This document shows positions 1 to 10,103 of a stretch of 64,000 nucleotides of DNA, in pieces. The notes under the pieces were generated by a model, which was not told where the DNA came from, ran no database searches, and saw only the letters and a program-made list of their open reading frames with translations. This DNA is from Thermomonas sp. S9 (GTDB taxonomy: Bacteria; Pseudomonadota; Gammaproteobacteria; Xanthomonadales; Xanthomonadaceae). The stretch covers positions 372,001 to 436,000 of the forward strand of contig NZ_JAJDFY010000001.1 in the NCBI RefSeq assembly GCF_024704365.1, in the 5' to 3' direction. The translations under genes were made by a program, and so were the position numbers. Every line of letters begins with the position of its first letter. Positions within the stretch are counted from its first letter, which is position 1.

Positions 1-237
1 GGCGATGCCTTCGACGCTCGGCGCGTTGTTGAACAGCACCCCGCCGCCGCCGTTCACCTGGATGTCGATGAAGCCGGGCGCCAGATACCCGCCGCCGAGG
101 TCGATGCGCACCCCGCCGCCGGGCGGATCGCCGTGCAGCACGGCGACGATGTGGCCGTCCTCGACCACCACGCAGACCTCCGGCTCGAACCCGCGCCCGG
201 TCAGGACATGGCCATTGTGGAAGACCAGCGGTTGCAT
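1..237 (-). CDS. nagA: N-acetylglucosamine-6-phosphate deacetylase, N-terminal part
   Basis: This minus-strand gene enters from the left edge; only its first 79 codons are present. The translation starts MQPLVFHNGHVLTGRG, has a short beta-rich N-terminal region and then PGFIDIQVNGGGG, the amidohydrolase-family segment in which NagA carries its characteristic D-x-Q-x-N-G sequence. NagA removes the acetyl group from GlcNAc-6-phosphate in amino-sugar and peptidoglycan recycling. The ATG at 237 is the only sensible start, because the homologous region begins immediately after it. Other amidohydrolases share the fold, but the DIQVNGGGG signature favours NagA. The neighbouring gene is divergent, so operon partners lie outside the window. 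Confidence 0.85.
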   Translation of the reverse strand, partial: MQPLVFHNGHVLTGRGFEPEVCVVVEDGHIVAVLHGDPPGGGVRIDLGGGYLAPGFIDIQVNGGGGVLFNNAPSVEGIA

Positions 238-347
238 GCGCGGGCGGAGGACGGGCGGCGGCCATGGGCCGGGGCCTGCCAGCCTACCCGCACCTTGCCG
301 GCCTGCGGTAGTCTTGGCGTTCACCGCATGCGTCCGGGGGGAATGGC

Positions 348-1544
348 ATGGCTGGATCGGAACTCCAGGTGATGGTGATCGAGGATCACGGCTTCCAGCG
401 CAGGATCGCGCTGCGGCTATTGGCCGAGCTGGGCATCGAGCGCACCCTCGAGGGGGCCGACGGGCTGCATGCGCTGGACGTGCTGCGGCGCCAGCCCAGT
501 CCGCCGGACGTGGTGCTGGTGGATCTGGACATGCCGGGCATGGACGGCATCGAATGCATCGGCCAGATCGCGCAGGAGCGCCTGGCGCGGGCGGTGGTGG
601 TGGTCAGCGCGCTGGACCCCGCCTTGCTCAATACCGTACAGACCATGGCCCGCGCCTACGGGCTGCGGGTGCTGGGCAGCGTGGAGAAGCCGCTCACCCG
701 CGACAAGCTGCGGGACGTGCTGGCGCGCTTCGGCGAGCACGCCGGCGAGGCGCTGATCGAAGCCGCCAGCGATTTCAGCGTGCCGGCCCTGCTGGCGGCG
801 CTGGAGCAGGGTGAGATCGTGCCATGGTTCCAGCCGCAGGCGGAGCTGGGCAATGGCAAGGTCGTCGGGGTCGAAGCGCTGGCGCGCTGGGAGCGCAGCG
901 ACGGTAGCGTGGTGCGTCCGCTGCAGTTCGTGTCGCTGCTGGAGCGCGAAGGCCAGGCGCACGCGCTGACCGAGCGCATGCTCGACGAGGGCTGCCGCTG
1001 GCTGCGGCGCTGGAATCGCGACGGCATGCGGCTGAAACTGTCGGTCAACGTCTCGCCGCTGGCGCTGGCCGACGCCCAGGCCGCCGACCGCTACCAGGCG
1101 ATCGTCGAAAACCACGCGCTCAAGCCCGAGGACGTGGTGCTGGAGCTCACCGAGAGTTCGGTGATGGCGGATGCCGCCTGCGGCCTGAGCGTGCTGGCGC
1201 GCCTGCGCCTGAAGGGCTTCGGGCTGTCGATCGACGATTTCGGCACCGGCTATTCCTCGCTGGCACAGCTGGCGCAGGTGCCGTTCAGCGAGCTCAAGAT
1301 CGACAAGGAATTCGTGTGCGGCGCGCATCTGCAGCCGCGCAAGCGCGCGATGGTGGAGGCCAGCCTGGACCTGGCGCGCAAGCTGCGCCTGGCCACGGTG
1401 GCGGAAGGCGTGGAGAGCGCCGAGGACTGGCAGCTGCTGGCCGAACTGGGCTGCGAGGTGGCGCAGGGCTGGCTGATCGGGCGCCCGGTGCCGGGCAGCG
1501 AGCTGCCCGCGGCGATCGCGCGCTGGCGGCGGCCGGTGCACTGA
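348..1544 (+). CDS. Response regulator with EAL c-di-GMP phosphodiesterase domain
   Basis: The 398-residue protein has an N-terminal receiver domain (about residues 6-125; acidic pocket E12/D13, phospho-acceptor D59 in VDLDMPG) followed by an EAL domain (about 140-390). The EAL part keeps the signature VEALARW, the metal-binding ELTESSVM and the DDFGTGYSSL loop 6 motif, so it is expected to hydrolyse cyclic di-GMP to pGpG. There is no GGDEF domain. A G-rich Shine-Dalgarno stretch precedes the ATG. A large hybrid kinase starts 41 bp downstream on the same strand and is the obvious candidate phosphodonor; this pairing is inferred from proximity only. Confidence 0.93.
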   Translation: MAGSELQVMVIEDHGFQRRIALRLLAELGIERTLEGADGLHALDVLRRQPSPPDVVLVDLDMPGMDGIECIGQIAQERLARAVVVVSALDPALLNTVQTMARAYGLRVLGSVEKPLTRDKLRDVLARFGEHAGEALIEAASDFSVPALLAALEQGEIVPWFQPQAELGNGKVVGVEALARWERSDGSVVRPLQFVSLLEREGQAHALTERMLDEGCRWLRRWNRDGMRLKLSVNVSPLALADAQAADRYQAIVENHALKPEDVVLELTESSVMADAACGLSVLARLRLKGFGLSIDDFGTGYSSLAQLAQVPFSELKIDKEFVCGAHLQPRKRAMVEASLDLARKLRLATVAEGVESAEDWQLLAELGCEVAQGWLIGRPVPGSELPAAIARWRRPVH

Positions 1545-1585
1545 GCCGGATGCGCGGCATGCCATCCTCCGCCCGGGCCTGATCC

Positions 1586-4489
1586 ATGCGCTTCGACGCC
1601 CTGCGCTACAGCATCCGCAAGCAGCTGCTGGGGCTGTTCGGGCTGTTTCTGATCACTGGCGTGCTGGTGCTGGCGCTCGACCAGTTCCAGCAGTACCTGG
1701 CCGAACGCGCGCTGATCGCGATGCGCGACGACGTGCTGGCCGGCATGCAGCGGATCCGCAAATTGTCCAACACCTACGAAATGGATCTGGTGGACACCAC
1801 CTTCCGCACCCGCAACTACCTGATCGACTGGCAGCAGGCGGCGGCCACGCTGGCGCGCGCGCAGGACACCGCCACCGCCGAATGGCAGGCGCTGCAGGCG
1901 ATGCCGCTGGACGAGGAGGGGCGCGCGCTGCTGGCGCAGGCGCTGCTGGCGCGCCCGCGCGCCGACCAGGCGCTGGCCGACCTGCAGGACATCGTGCAGC
2001 GGCAGGACATTCTCGCCCTGGGCCGGTTCGCGGACCGCGAGCTGTACCCGGCGGTGGACCCGCTGGTGGCGCGCCTGGAGCAGATCGATGCGCTCGGGCA
2101 GGCGCGCGCGGATGCGCTGGTGCGCCAGGAGCTCACCCGCGCCGCGTGGTTCGGGCGCGCACGCATCGGGCTGTCGCTGCTGTGCTTCGTGCTGGTCGCA
2201 CTGTTCGGCCGGCGCGTGCTGCACAACGGCTATCGCGGGGTGGAGAGCCTGCACCGGCTGGCGCTTGACATGGCCCGCCACGACTACACCAGCCTGCCGC
2301 GCTTCCGTCCGCGCGGCGAGCTGGGCGAGGTGATGGAGAGCTTCCTGCGCATGCGCGAGCAGGTGCGGCGGATGGAAGCCCAGCTCACCGACCAGCTGGC
2401 GCGCAACGACAGGGTGCGGGTGACATTGGAGCGGCGCGAGCAGTTCCAGCGCCTGCTGCTGGAAGCGGCGCAGACGGCGATCTTCGCGGTGGATGAAAAC
2501 GGGGTGTTCTCGCAGGTCAATCCGTTCGCGGAAAAGCTGCTGGGGTGGCCGGCCGGATCGCTGGTCGGGCGCGAACGGCTGGATGCGATCCTCGATCCGG
2601 AGGCGCTTGGCGCGCTGGCGCGCGCGCTCAGCGAGGCCTATGGCCACACCGTGCCGGCCGACTGGACCGCGCTGCGCGAGCTGGCCCGCCACCGCGAGCC
2701 GCCGCGCGAGTTCGCCCTGCGCCACCAGCGCGGCCGCACCCTGCCGGTGCTGCTGGCGCTGTCGGCGATGCGCAGCGATACCGGCGAGATGATCGGGTTG
2801 CTGGCGGTGGCCACCGACCTCACCCACCTCAAGCGGCTGGAGCACGCCCTGCGCGACAGCGAGGCGCGCGCGCGCGAAGCCAACCACGCCAAGAGCGCGT
2901 TCCTGGCGGCGATGAGCCACGAGATCCGCACCCCGATGATCGGCGTCACCGGCATGATCGAGGTGCTCGGGCACACCCGCCTGGATGCCGAGCAGCGGCG
3001 CGCGCTCAACGTGATTCAGGCCTCGGCCGAGACCCTGCTGCGGATCATCGGCGACATCCTGGATTTCTCGAAGATCGAAGCCGGGCGGATGGAGCTGGAG
3101 CCGGTCGCCACCGACCTGCCGGAGCTGGTGCGCAGCGTGGTCGCCAGCTATGCCGGTTCCGCTTCCAGCAAGGGGCTGGCGCTGGAGTGCCGGATCGGCA
3201 GCGACCTGGCCCCGGCCTATGAGGTCGACCCGGTGCGGCTGCGCCAGGTGCTGGGCAATTTCCTGTCGAACGCGCTCAAGTTCACCGCGCAGGGTGGCGT
3301 CACCGTCAGCGTGGAGATCGAGGGCAGTGACCCGGACGCCGGCCCGCCGGGCCGCGATGCGCTGGTGCTGCAGGTCGCCGACACCGGCATCGGCATCAGC
3401 GCGCAGGCGCAGGCGCGGCTGTTCCAGCCGTTCGCGCAGGCCGAGGCCGACACCACCCGGCGCTTCGGCGGCACCGGGCTGGGCCTGGCGATCAGCCGCC
3501 GGATCGCCGAGCTGATGGGCGGCCGCATCGAGATGGAGTCCGCGCCCAGCAAGGGCACCCGCATGCGGCTGCACCTCACCCTGCCGCGCGCGCCGGCCGC
3601 CGCGCTGCCGCAGCCGCCGCACGCGGGCCGGCGCCTGGGCGGTTTCGCGCCGCGCCGGCTGCCCACGGTGGCCGAGGCGGAGCAGGAGCGCAGCCTGGTG
3701 CTGCTGGTGGACGACCACGCCACCAACCGCCAGGTGATCCAGCGCCAGCTGGCGCTGGCCGGGTATGCCTCGGAAGTGGCCGAGGACGGGCTGGAGGGCC
3801 TGGAGCGCTGGCGCAGCGGGCGCTATGCCCTGCTGCTGACGGACGTGCACATGCCGCGCATGGACGGCTACCAGCTGGCGCGCGCGCTGCGCGAGGAAGA
3901 GGAGCGGCGCGGCCTGCCGCGCACCCCGATGGTGGCGCTCACCGCGGCCGCGCTGAAGGGCGAGGCCGAGCGCTGTCTGGCTGCGGGCATGGACGACTAT
4001 CTGGCCAAGCCGGTCGGGATCGCCGCGCTCGGCGCCTGCCTGCAACGCTGGCTGCCGCATACCGCCAGCAGCGCGGGCATGGACGAGGAAGAGGGGCACC
4101 GCATCCAGGCCGCCAACAATGCCCGCGCGGAGGCCGCCGCCGGCGACCCAGCGGAGGCCTCGCCGGTGCTGGACACGGCGGTGCTGGATGCGCTGGGCGG
4201 CGCCGATCCGGCTGCGCTGCTTGACGACTTTCTCGCCACCACCCGCGACGATCTGCACGTGCTGGAGCGGCTGCACGAGGCCGGCGACCTGCCCGGCCTG
4301 ACCCGCCAGGCGCACAAGATCGAGGGCGCTGCGCGGCTGGTCGGCGCGCAGGCGCTGGCGGACGCCGCGGCCGCGCTGGAGGCGGCCGGCCGGCGTGGGG
4401 ACTGGGCCAGCGTGCTGCCGCTGGCCGCCGATCTGCGTACCGCGGTGGAGCAATTGCGCCTGCACGTGGAGGCGCGCGCGCGCGGGTGA
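1586..4489 (+). CDS. Membrane hybrid sensor histidine kinase/response regulator with Hpt domain
   Basis: The 967-residue phosphorelay protein has two N-terminal transmembrane helices (about 12-34 and 198-216) bracketing a roughly 165-residue periplasmic sensor of unrecognised type. A HAMP-like linker and a PAS domain (about 285-420) follow. Next come a HisKA domain with [10 protein letters not shown], a HATPase_c domain ([10 protein letters not shown]-box, [17 protein letters not shown]), a receiver domain ([12 protein letters not shown] and [11 protein letters not shown]), and a C-terminal Hpt domain with [13 protein letters not shown]. The order HK-REC-Hpt matches BvgS/RpfC-type internal phosphorelays. 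It lies just downstream of the REC-EAL protein, which could be the output of the relay. The input signal cannot be deduced. Confidence 0.93.
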   Translation: MRFDALRYSIRKQLLGLFGLFLITGVLVLALDQFQQYLAERALIAMRDDVLAGMQRIRKLSNTYEMDLVDTTFRTRNYLIDWQQAAATLARAQDTATAEWQALQAMPLDEEGRALLAQALLARPRADQALADLQDIVQRQDILALGRFADRELYPAVDPLVARLEQIDALGQARADALVRQELTRAAWFGRARIGLSLLCFVLVALFGRRVLHNGYRGVESLHRLALDMARHDYTSLPRFRPRGELGEVMESFLRMREQVRRMEAQLTDQLARNDRVRVTLERREQFQRLLLEAAQTAIFAVDENGVFSQVNPFAEKLLGWPAGSLVGRERLDAILDPEALGALARALSEAYGHTVPADWTALRELARHREPPREFALRHQRGRTLPVLLALSAMRSDTGEMIGLLAVATDLTHLKRLEHALRDSEARAREANHAKSAFLAAMSHEIRTPMIGVTGMIEVLGHTRLDAEQRRALNVIQASAETLLRIIGDILDFSKIEAGRMELEPVATDLPELVRSVVASYAGSASSKGLALECRIGSDLAPAYEVDPVRLRQVLGNFLSNALKFTAQGGVTVSVEIEGSDPDAGPPGRDALVLQVADTGIGISAQAQARLFQPFAQAEADTTRRFGGTGLGLAISRRIAELMGGRIEMESAPSKGTRMRLHLTLPRAPAAALPQPPHAGRRLGGFAPRRLPTVAEAEQERSLVLLVDDHATNRQVIQRQLALAGYASEVAEDGLEGLERWRSGRYALLLTDVHMPRMDGYQLARALREEEERRGLPRTPMVALTAAALKGEAERCLAAGMDDYLAKPVGIAALGACLQRWLPHTASSAGMDEEEGHRIQAANNARAEAAAGDPAEASPVLDTAVLDALGGADPAALLDDFLATTRDDLHVLERLHEAGDLPGLTRQAHKIEGAARLVGAQALADAAAALEAAGRRGDWASVLPLAADLRTAVEQLRLHVEARARG

Positions 4490-4555
4490 AGGCGGCGGCA
4501 TGCGCCGGCACGGGCCGGCGTGTAGGCTGTCGCGGTGGCGATCCGGAGCCCTGCG

Positions 4556-5172
4556 ATGAAGACCTGGCTGGTGGCGTGTTCCAAGGGCGGCGTCGGCAAG
4601 ACCACGCTGGCCATCCATCTGGCGGCCCAGGCGGCGCTGGCGGAACGCACGGCGGCGCTGGTGGATGCCGATCCGCAGCGTTCCGCCACCCGCTGGTGCG
4701 AGCGCCGGGCCGGCCTGCAGGGCGCGGTGGCGGCGGTGGACGGCACCCGCCGCGCCTGGCACAAGCGCCTGCCGGGCGGCGTGCAGCGGGTGGTGGTGGA
4801 CGCCCCCGGCCGGCGCCGACCGTGATGCGCTGGAGGCCTTCCTCGACGAAGCCGATGCGCTGCTGGTACCGGTGCAGCCCTCGGCGCTGGATATCGAGGC
4901 CGCGTCCGGCTTCCTGCACGACCTGCTGCGCCACCCGCGCCTGCGCAAGGGCAAGCTGCCGGCGGCGCTGGTGCTCAACCGCTGCAAGCCCAATACCCAC
5001 GCAACCCGGCAGGCGCTGGAGCTGCTCGCCGGCTGGCCCTTGCCGGTGGTGGCGCAGCTGCGCGACAGCTCAGGCCTACGTGGTGCTGACCGGGCTGGGC
5101 AAGACCGTGTTCGACTACCATTCCGCCCAGGTGCGCGAGCACCAGCAGGACTGGATGCCGCTGCTGCACTGA
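4556..5172 (+). CDS. Small ParA/MinD-family ATPase, two apparent frameshifts
   Basis: The N-terminus MKTWLVACSKGGVGKTTL carries a deviant Walker A motif (KGGVGKTT), followed by VDADPQ and a VVVDAP Walker B region. This is a ParA-like ATPase of about 205 residues, the size of the short chromosomal ParA proteins of xanthomonads rather than of plasmid partition proteins. The frame is lost twice by one extra base: in a C5 run near 4803-4807, and near 5072-5075. Reading across both gives one continuous domain ending in HQQDWMPLLH. No parB lies nearby, so the cargo is unknown. The shifts look like sequencing errors, but a real pseudogene is not excluded. Confidence 0.75.
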
Positions 5173-5211
5173 GCTGGGCGAGCCCTGACCCTTCCCCATG
5201 GATACCTTGCG

Positions 5212-5685
5212 ATGCGCGAACTGATCCTGCTCCGCCACGCCCACGCCGATGCCGCCGCGCCCGGGCAGGACGACGCCGGCCGCCCGCTGTCGGACACCGG
5301 CCTGGCCGAGGCGCGCGCCGCCGGCGACTGGCTGCGCCAGCACGGGCTGCGCCCCGACCGCGTGCTGTGCTCGCCGGCGCGGCGCACCCGCCAGACCCTG
5401 GCCGCGCTGGGTGAGCTGGGCTGCGGTGATGTGCGTGAGGAACCGGCGATCTACGAGGCCAGCCCCGGCACCCTGGTGGCGCTGGCCGACGCCCATGCCG
5501 ATGCCGCCTGCCTGCTGATCGTCGGCCACAACCCGGGGCTGGAACAGCTGGCGGCGCTGCTCTACAGCGGCCAGTCCGGCGACCATCGCGGGATGCCGCC
5601 GGGCGCGATCGCGGTACTGGCGTTCCCGGAGGATGCCGCGGTCGAACCCGGCGCCGCGCGCCTGGCGCGCTTCTGGTGGCCTTGA
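5212..5685 (+). CDS. sixA: SixA-type phosphohistidine phosphatase
   Basis: The 157-residue histidine-phosphatase-superfamily protein begins MRELILLRHAHAD. The RHA triad holds the catalytic histidine, and a second histidine follows in IVGHNPGLE. Length and motifs match SixA, which dephosphorylates phosphohistidine on Hpt domains or PTS proteins. A kinase with a C-terminal Hpt domain is encoded about 700 bp upstream, which makes a regulatory link attractive but unproven. The gene lies 39 bp after the ParA-like gene and stops 4 bp before the next start, so it is probably co-transcribed with the phospholipase-D gene. Confidence 0.88.
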   Translation: MRELILLRHAHADAAAPGQDDAGRPLSDTGLAEARAAGDWLRQHGLRPDRVLCSPARRTRQTLAALGELGCGDVREEPAIYEASPGTLVALADAHADAACLLIVGHNPGLEQLAALLYSGQSGDHRGMPPGAIAVLAFPEDAAVEPGAARLARFWWP

Positions 5686-5689
5686 GCCC

Positions 5690-7684
5690 ATGTGTCGGGC
5701 GCGGGGCGGCCGCTGGCTGGCGGCCTGGCTGGTTCTGCTGCTGTGCTCCGGCTGCGCCACCCTGGGCCGCGCCCAGCGTGATGCGGCCGCCGGGATCGCG
5801 CAGGCGGCGCGCAGCACGCAGGTGGACTGTGCCCGCGCCGATGCCTGCGCCACGCCCTCGCCGGTACTGGACATGGCGCGCGAGGTCTGGGCCGCGTCCA
5901 CCGCGCAGGCACCGCATCACCGCGCGCTGATCCTCGACCACGCCCCGGATGCGCTGCTGCTGCGCATCCACCTGATCCGCAGCGCGCGCCGCAGCATCGA
6001 GCTGCAGACCTATATCTTCGACGAGGACGACTCCGCCCAGCTGGTGATGGACGAGCTGGAGGCCGCCGCCTTCCGCGGGGTCAAGGTGCGCATCCTGATC
6101 GACCAGCTGGCCGCGCTGCGCAAGGTGGAGACCCTGGCGGCGCTGGCATCGCGCCATGCCAATCTCGAATTGCGCCTGTACAACCCGGTGCTCGACCGCG
6201 CGCGCCTGCCGCTGCCGATGTATGCCATCGCCTCGCTATGCTGCTGGCGCCAGCTCAACCGGCGCATGCACAACAAGCTGCTGGTGGTGGACGGGCGGGT
6301 CGGGATCGTCGGCGGGCGCAATTACCAGGACGACTATTACGACTGGGGCGAGGACTACAACTTCCGCGACCGCGACCTGCTGCTGGCCGGGCCGCAGGTG
6401 GCGGCGATGCAGGCCAATTTCGAGGCGTTCTGGCGTTCGCCGCGCAGCGTGCCGCCCGAACGCCTGGGCGACGTGGCGCGCTACCTGCGCCGCTATGGCG
6501 CGCCGGCCACGCCACCGCACCATCCGTTCCGGCGCCCCGAGCGGGTGCGCGCGCTGCTCGCCCAGGCCGATGATCCGGCGCTGCTGCGTGCGCGCTTCGT
6601 GACCCCGGCGCTGGAGGTCGGCGGGGTGTCGTTCATCGCCGACCTGCCGCGCAAGCACCGCGAAGAGACGTCCGCCGGCGTGCCGGCAGAGCCGGCCGTG
6701 GGGGCTGCCAGCCGCGGCCTGCTTGAGCTGTTGCAGGGGGCGCAGCACGAAGTGCTGCTGCAGACGCCCTATCTGGTAATGTCCAAGCCCGCGCAGCAGG
6801 TGTTCCGCGCCTTGCACGCGCAGCCCTCGCCGCCGCGGATCCTGATCTCCACCAACAGCCTGGCGGCGACCGACGCCTTCATCGCCTACGCGATGTCGTA
6901 CAAGTACAAGCGCCGCTACCTGCGTGATTTCGGCTTCGAGATCCACGAATTCAAGCCGTTTCCGGCGGATGCGCCGCTGGAGCTGGGCGAGACCGGAGCC
7001 GTGCTGGAGCGCGAGCCGGACGAGGACGTCGAAGCGGAGAAGGCGGATGCGGCAGGCGCGCCGGCCGCCCTCGGCTCCGGCGGCAGCCTGCTCGAGCGCC
7101 GGCTGGCCAGGCGCGGCCTGCGCAGCGAGCCGGTCAGCGAGGCCGGGCGGCTGTCGCCGTTCGCCTCCTCCGGCGGGCTGCCGGTACGGCTCAAGCGCGC
7201 CGGCCTGCGCATGGGGCTGCACGCCAAGTCGCTGGTGGTGGACGAGCGCGTGGGGGTGGTCGGCACCCATAACTTCGATCCGCGCGGCGACACCCTCAAC
7301 ACCGAGAGCGCGGTGGTGATCGCCGACCCCGCCTTCGCCCGCCAGCTGGCCGCCAGCATCCTGCGCGATATGGCCCCGGCCAACGCCTGGACCATCGGCC
7401 GGCGCGACGACGCGCTGCTGCTGCCGGGGGTGGAGTACACCCTGGCCAAGCTGTCGGAGCGGATGCCGATCTTCGACCTGTGGCCGCGCAAGTACGCCAC
7501 CAGCTACGACTACGTGCCCGGCCCCGGCTGCCCGCCGACCAGCGTGCCGCCGTCGCCGTTCGCTGCCGACTTCCGCCGCTGCAACCAGCCGGTGGGCGAT
7601 TTCCCGGAGGTGGACCTCGGCCTGAAGTGGCTGGGCGTGCGCCTGTTCACGGCGTTCGGCTCGGGGCTGTCGCCGATTCTCTAG
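5690..7684 (+). CDS. Phospholipase D-family lipoprotein, cardiolipin synthase C-like
   Basis: The 664-residue protein starts at the ATG four bases after the sixA stop. A signal peptide ends in a lipobox (LLLCSGCATL), so it is probably an envelope lipoprotein. Two HKD catalytic modules are visible: MHNKLLVVDGRVGIVGGRN near residue 200 and GLHAKSLVVDERVGVVG near 510. A weakly conserved, charged stretch (about 450-490) precedes the second module. The architecture and size resemble ClsC/YmdC, which makes cardiolipin by phosphatidyl transfer, but a periplasmic phospholipase D role is also possible. A PlsC-type acyltransferase lies 0.6 kb downstream, consistent with a phospholipid-related neighbourhood. 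Confidence 0.9.
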   Translation: MCRARGGRWLAAWLVLLLCSGCATLGRAQRDAAAGIAQAARSTQVDCARADACATPSPVLDMAREVWAASTAQAPHHRALILDHAPDALLLRIHLIRSARRSIELQTYIFDEDDSAQLVMDELEAAAFRGVKVRILIDQLAALRKVETLAALASRHANLELRLYNPVLDRARLPLPMYAIASLCCWRQLNRRMHNKLLVVDGRVGIVGGRNYQDDYYDWGEDYNFRDRDLLLAGPQVAAMQANFEAFWRSPRSVPPERLGDVARYLRRYGAPATPPHHPFRRPERVRALLAQADDPALLRARFVTPALEVGGVSFIADLPRKHREETSAGVPAEPAVGAASRGLLELLQGAQHEVLLQTPYLVMSKPAQQVFRALHAQPSPPRILISTNSLAATDAFIAYAMSYKYKRRYLRDFGFEIHEFKPFPADAPLELGETGAVLEREPDEDVEAEKADAAGAPAALGSGGSLLERRLARRGLRSEPVSEAGRLSPFASSGGLPVRLKRAGLRMGLHAKSLVVDERVGVVGTHNFDPRGDTLNTESAVVIADPAFARQLAASILRDMAPANAWTIGRRDDALLLPGVEYTLAKLSERMPIFDLWPRKYATSYDYVPGPGCPPTSVPPSPFAADFRRCNQPVGDFPEVDLGLKWLGVRLFTAFGSGLSPIL

Positions 7685-7765
7685 ATATCCGCGTTGCGCG
7701 CGCGCAAGCGGCGATGCCATGCTTGCGCACACACGCCCCCTCTGCACCATGGAGATGCCACCACC

Positions 7766-8203
7766 ATGCAGACCCCGGTCTTCACTTGGCCGCCGGAGGC
7801 AAGCCTGGAGGCGCTGAACGCGCGCTCGCGCGGCACGCTGATGGAGGCGCTCGGGATCGTGTTCACCGAGCTGGGCGACGGCTATCTGCGCGCGACGATG
7901 CCGGTTACGCCGCAGACCCGGCAGCCGTACGGCTTGCTGCACGGCGGCGCCTCGGTGGCGTTGGCGGAAACCCTGGGCAGCAGCGCCGGGATGCTGATGG
8001 CCGGCGGCAATGCGGTGGTGGGCCTGGAGATCAACGCCAACCATTTGCGCGCGGTGCGCAGTGGAACCGTCACCGGCACGGCGCGGCCGTTCCATCTCGG
8101 GCGCAGCACCCAGGTCTGGGAGATCCAGATCGAGGACGAGGGCGGGCAGGCGGTCTGCATCAGCCGGATCACCCTGGCGGTGCTGCCGGCGCCGCCGCGC
8201 TGA
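7766..8203 (+). CDS. Hotdog-fold acyl-CoA thioesterase (PaaI/YdiI type)
   Basis: The 145-residue protein contains the 4-hydroxybenzoyl-CoA/PaaI-type hotdog signature QPYGLLHGGASVALAE, in which the glutamate of the long helix is the likely catalytic residue, and the closing segment WEIQIEDEGGQAV. Closest families are YdiI/MenI (1,4-dihydroxy-2-naphthoyl-CoA thioesterase) and EntH; the substrate cannot be told from the sequence. The ATG at 7766 is preceded by GGAGA at a suitable distance, whereas upstream in-frame starts lack one. It lies 81 bp after the phospholipase-D gene and 56 bp before plsC. Confidence 0.88.
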   Translation: MQTPVFTWPPEASLEALNARSRGTLMEALGIVFTELGDGYLRATMPVTPQTRQPYGLLHGGASVALAETLGSSAGMLMAGGNAVVGLEINANHLRAVRSGTVTGTARPFHLGRSTQVWEIQIEDEGGQAVCISRITLAVLPAPPR

Positions 8204-8259
8204 GGGGCCGGCATATGCGTGATTCCGCCGCCGCAAGGCATCGGGTATCGTGCTCTCCC

Positions 8260-9039
8260 ATGAAGTTTCCCCCGGTTCACACCGCCCCGCGCGGCAGGGC
8301 GGCGCGGGCATGGCGCTACGCCTATCGCACGCCGCTGCTGGCCTGGCACCTGCTGGTCGACCTGCCGATCACCCTGCTGCTGATCGCGCTCGGGCGCGGC
8401 GGGTGGCTGTCGCACGCGATGGTGCGCTGGTGGTCGGGCGGCCTGCTGCGGGTGTTCGGCATGCGGTTGCAGCGCGAGGGCGCGCCGCTGCCGGGCGGCA
8501 CCCTGTTCGTGGCCAACCATGTCAGCTGGGTGGACATCATGGTCCTGCACTCGCAGCACATGATGGGCTTCATCGCCAAGTCCGAGATCCGCCGCTGGCC
8601 GCTGGTGGGCTGGATCACCACCCATGCCGAGACCATCTTCCTGCAGCGCGGCAACGGGGATTCGCTGGGCCAGGTGATGGCCGAGATGGTGCAGCGCCTG
8701 CGCGCCGGGCGCGCGGTGGCGGCCTTCCCCGAGGGCGGCACCCGCGATGGCCGCGCGCTGGGCGCGTTCCACGCGCGCATCTTCGCCACCGCGGTGGAGG
8801 CCAATGCCCCGGTGCAGCCAGTGGCGCTGTGCTATGGCGCGCGCTGCGAGGCGCAGGCGATCGTCGCGTTCGCGCCGCGGGAGAGCTTTCTCGGCAATTT
8901 CCTGCGCCTGTTGGGCGAGCCGGCGCGCCCGGTGCGGGTGTGCTTCACGGCACCGGTCGACCCCGGCCAGCACGACGGCCGCCGCGGCATCGCCGAGGCC
9001 GCGCGCGCGCAGGTGCTGGCGGCGATGCAGGCGGGCTGA
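8260..9039 (+). CDS. plsC: 1-acyl-sn-glycerol-3-phosphate acyltransferase (PlsC family)
   Basis: The 259-residue protein has an N-terminal hydrophobic segment (LLVDLPITLLLIAL) followed by the acyltransferase motif I NHVSWVDI (H-x4-D) and motif III FPEGGTRDG. PlsC enzymes acylate lysophosphatidic acid to phosphatidic acid at the inner membrane. The ATG at 8260 gives the normal family length. It is followed after 2 bp by the YheT-type hydrolase, so the two are probably translated from one message. An ornithine-lipid OlsA-like role is the main alternative. Confidence 0.9.
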   Translation: MKFPPVHTAPRGRAARAWRYAYRTPLLAWHLLVDLPITLLLIALGRGGWLSHAMVRWWSGGLLRVFGMRLQREGAPLPGGTLFVANHVSWVDIMVLHSQHMMGFIAKSEIRRWPLVGWITTHAETIFLQRGNGDSLGQVMAEMVQRLRAGRAVAAFPEGGTRDGRALGAFHARIFATAVEANAPVQPVALCYGARCEAQAIVAFAPRESFLGNFLRLLGEPARPVRVCFTAPVDPGQHDGRRGIAEAARAQVLAAMQAG

Positions 9040-9041
9040 AG

Positions 9042-10103
9042 ATGCGGTCCGGCCCGGTACGGTCCGGCTATGCGCCGCCAGCCTGGCTGCGCAACCCGCA
9101 CCTGCAGTCGCTGCTGGCCTCCAGCCCGCTGCGCGCGGTGCAGTCCCGGCGCCGCCTGCGCCAGGTGCCGGCCACGCATGCGCCGACCCTGCTGGAACTG
9201 ACGGGTGGCGTGCGCCTGCAGGGCGTCGCCAGTGTGCCGGCGGCGCGCGCGCCGCGGGCAGCGGTATTGCTGCTGCACGGCTGGGAGGGCAGCGCCGAAT
9301 CCAGCTACATGCGGCTGACTGCCGCGCACCTGCTGCGCGCGGGGTTCGTGGTGTTCCGGCTCAATTTCCGCGATCACGGCGACACCCATCATCTGAACGA
9401 AGGCCTGTTCCACTCCAACCGGCTGGACGAGGTGGTGGATGCGGCGCACGCGGTTGCATCCCGCTGGCCGCAGCTGCCGATGTTCGCTGCCGGCTTCTCC
9501 CTGGGCGGCAACTTCGCCCTGCGCCTGGCGCTGCGCGCGGGCCAGGCCGGGTTGCCGCTGCGGCAGGTGGCGGTGGTCTGCCCGCTGCTGGACCCGGCGC
9601 GCACGATGGACAGCATGGAAGTCGGGCCGGCGGTGTACATGCGCCATTTCGAGCGCATGTGGCGGCGTTCGCTGGCACGCAAGCGCGCGCTGTTCCCGCA
9701 GGCGCACGGCTTCGACGATGCGGTGCTGCGCCTGCCGATGCGCGCGCTGACCGACTGGATGGTGCGGCATGCCACCGAGTTTCCCTCGTTGGCGGACTAT
9801 TTCGACGGCTATTCGGTGGCTGGCGAGCGCCTGCGCGCGCTGCCGGTGCCGGCGCACATCCTGATGGCGGCGGACGATCCGGTGATTCCGCTGGAGGATT
9901 TCCACCACATCGCGGGGTTTCCGAACGTGCGCCTGGAGCTGGCCGCGCACGGGGGCCATTGCGGCTTCATCGAGCGCGCCAGCCTGGACGGCTACAGCGA
10001 GCGCTGGGTGGCCGCGCGCTTCCTGGCCGCGCTGGATGCGCGCGATCCCGCCGTAGAATCGGCGCACGATCCTTGCGGAGAGTACGACCATGCATCTGCG
10101 TAG
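9042..10103 (+). CDS. YheT-family alpha/beta hydrolase
   Basis: The 353-residue cytosolic hydrolase has the family start PPAWLRNPHLQSLLAS, the oxyanion-hole region LLLHGWEGS, the NFRDHGDTHHLN segment and the nucleophile elbow AGFSLGGN (Ser). The C-terminal AHGGHCGF supplies the catalytic His. YheT/ABHD1-3 proteins are lipid or short-chain esterases of unclear substrate. It starts 2 bp after plsC and its stop overlaps the next gene by 14 bp, indicating one transcriptional unit with possible lipid-metabolic function. Confidence 0.9.
   Translation: MRSGPVRSGYAPPAWLRNPHLQSLLASSPLRAVQSRRRLRQVPATHAPTLLELTGGVRLQGVASVPAARAPRAAVLLLHGWEGSAESSYMRLTAAHLLRAGFVVFRLNFRDHGDTHHLNEGLFHSNRLDEVVDAAHAVASRWPQLPMFAAGFSLGGNFALRLALRAGQAGLPLRQVAVVCPLLDPARTMDSMEVGPAVYMRHFERMWRRSLARKRALFPQAHGFDDAVLRLPMRALTDWMVRHATEFPSLADYFDGYSVAGERLRALPVPAHILMAADDPVIPLEDFHHIAGFPNVRLELAAHGGHCGFIERASLDGYSERWVAARFLAALDARDPAVESAHDPCGEYDHASA

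Noticed and set aside
1250-6157. A 1635-codon open frame on the minus strand opposite the kinase, ParA and phospholipase genes
   Set aside because: Composition is Arg/Ala/Gln/His-rich with no domain, typical of antisense frames in very GC-rich DNA; the plus-strand genes account for the region completely.
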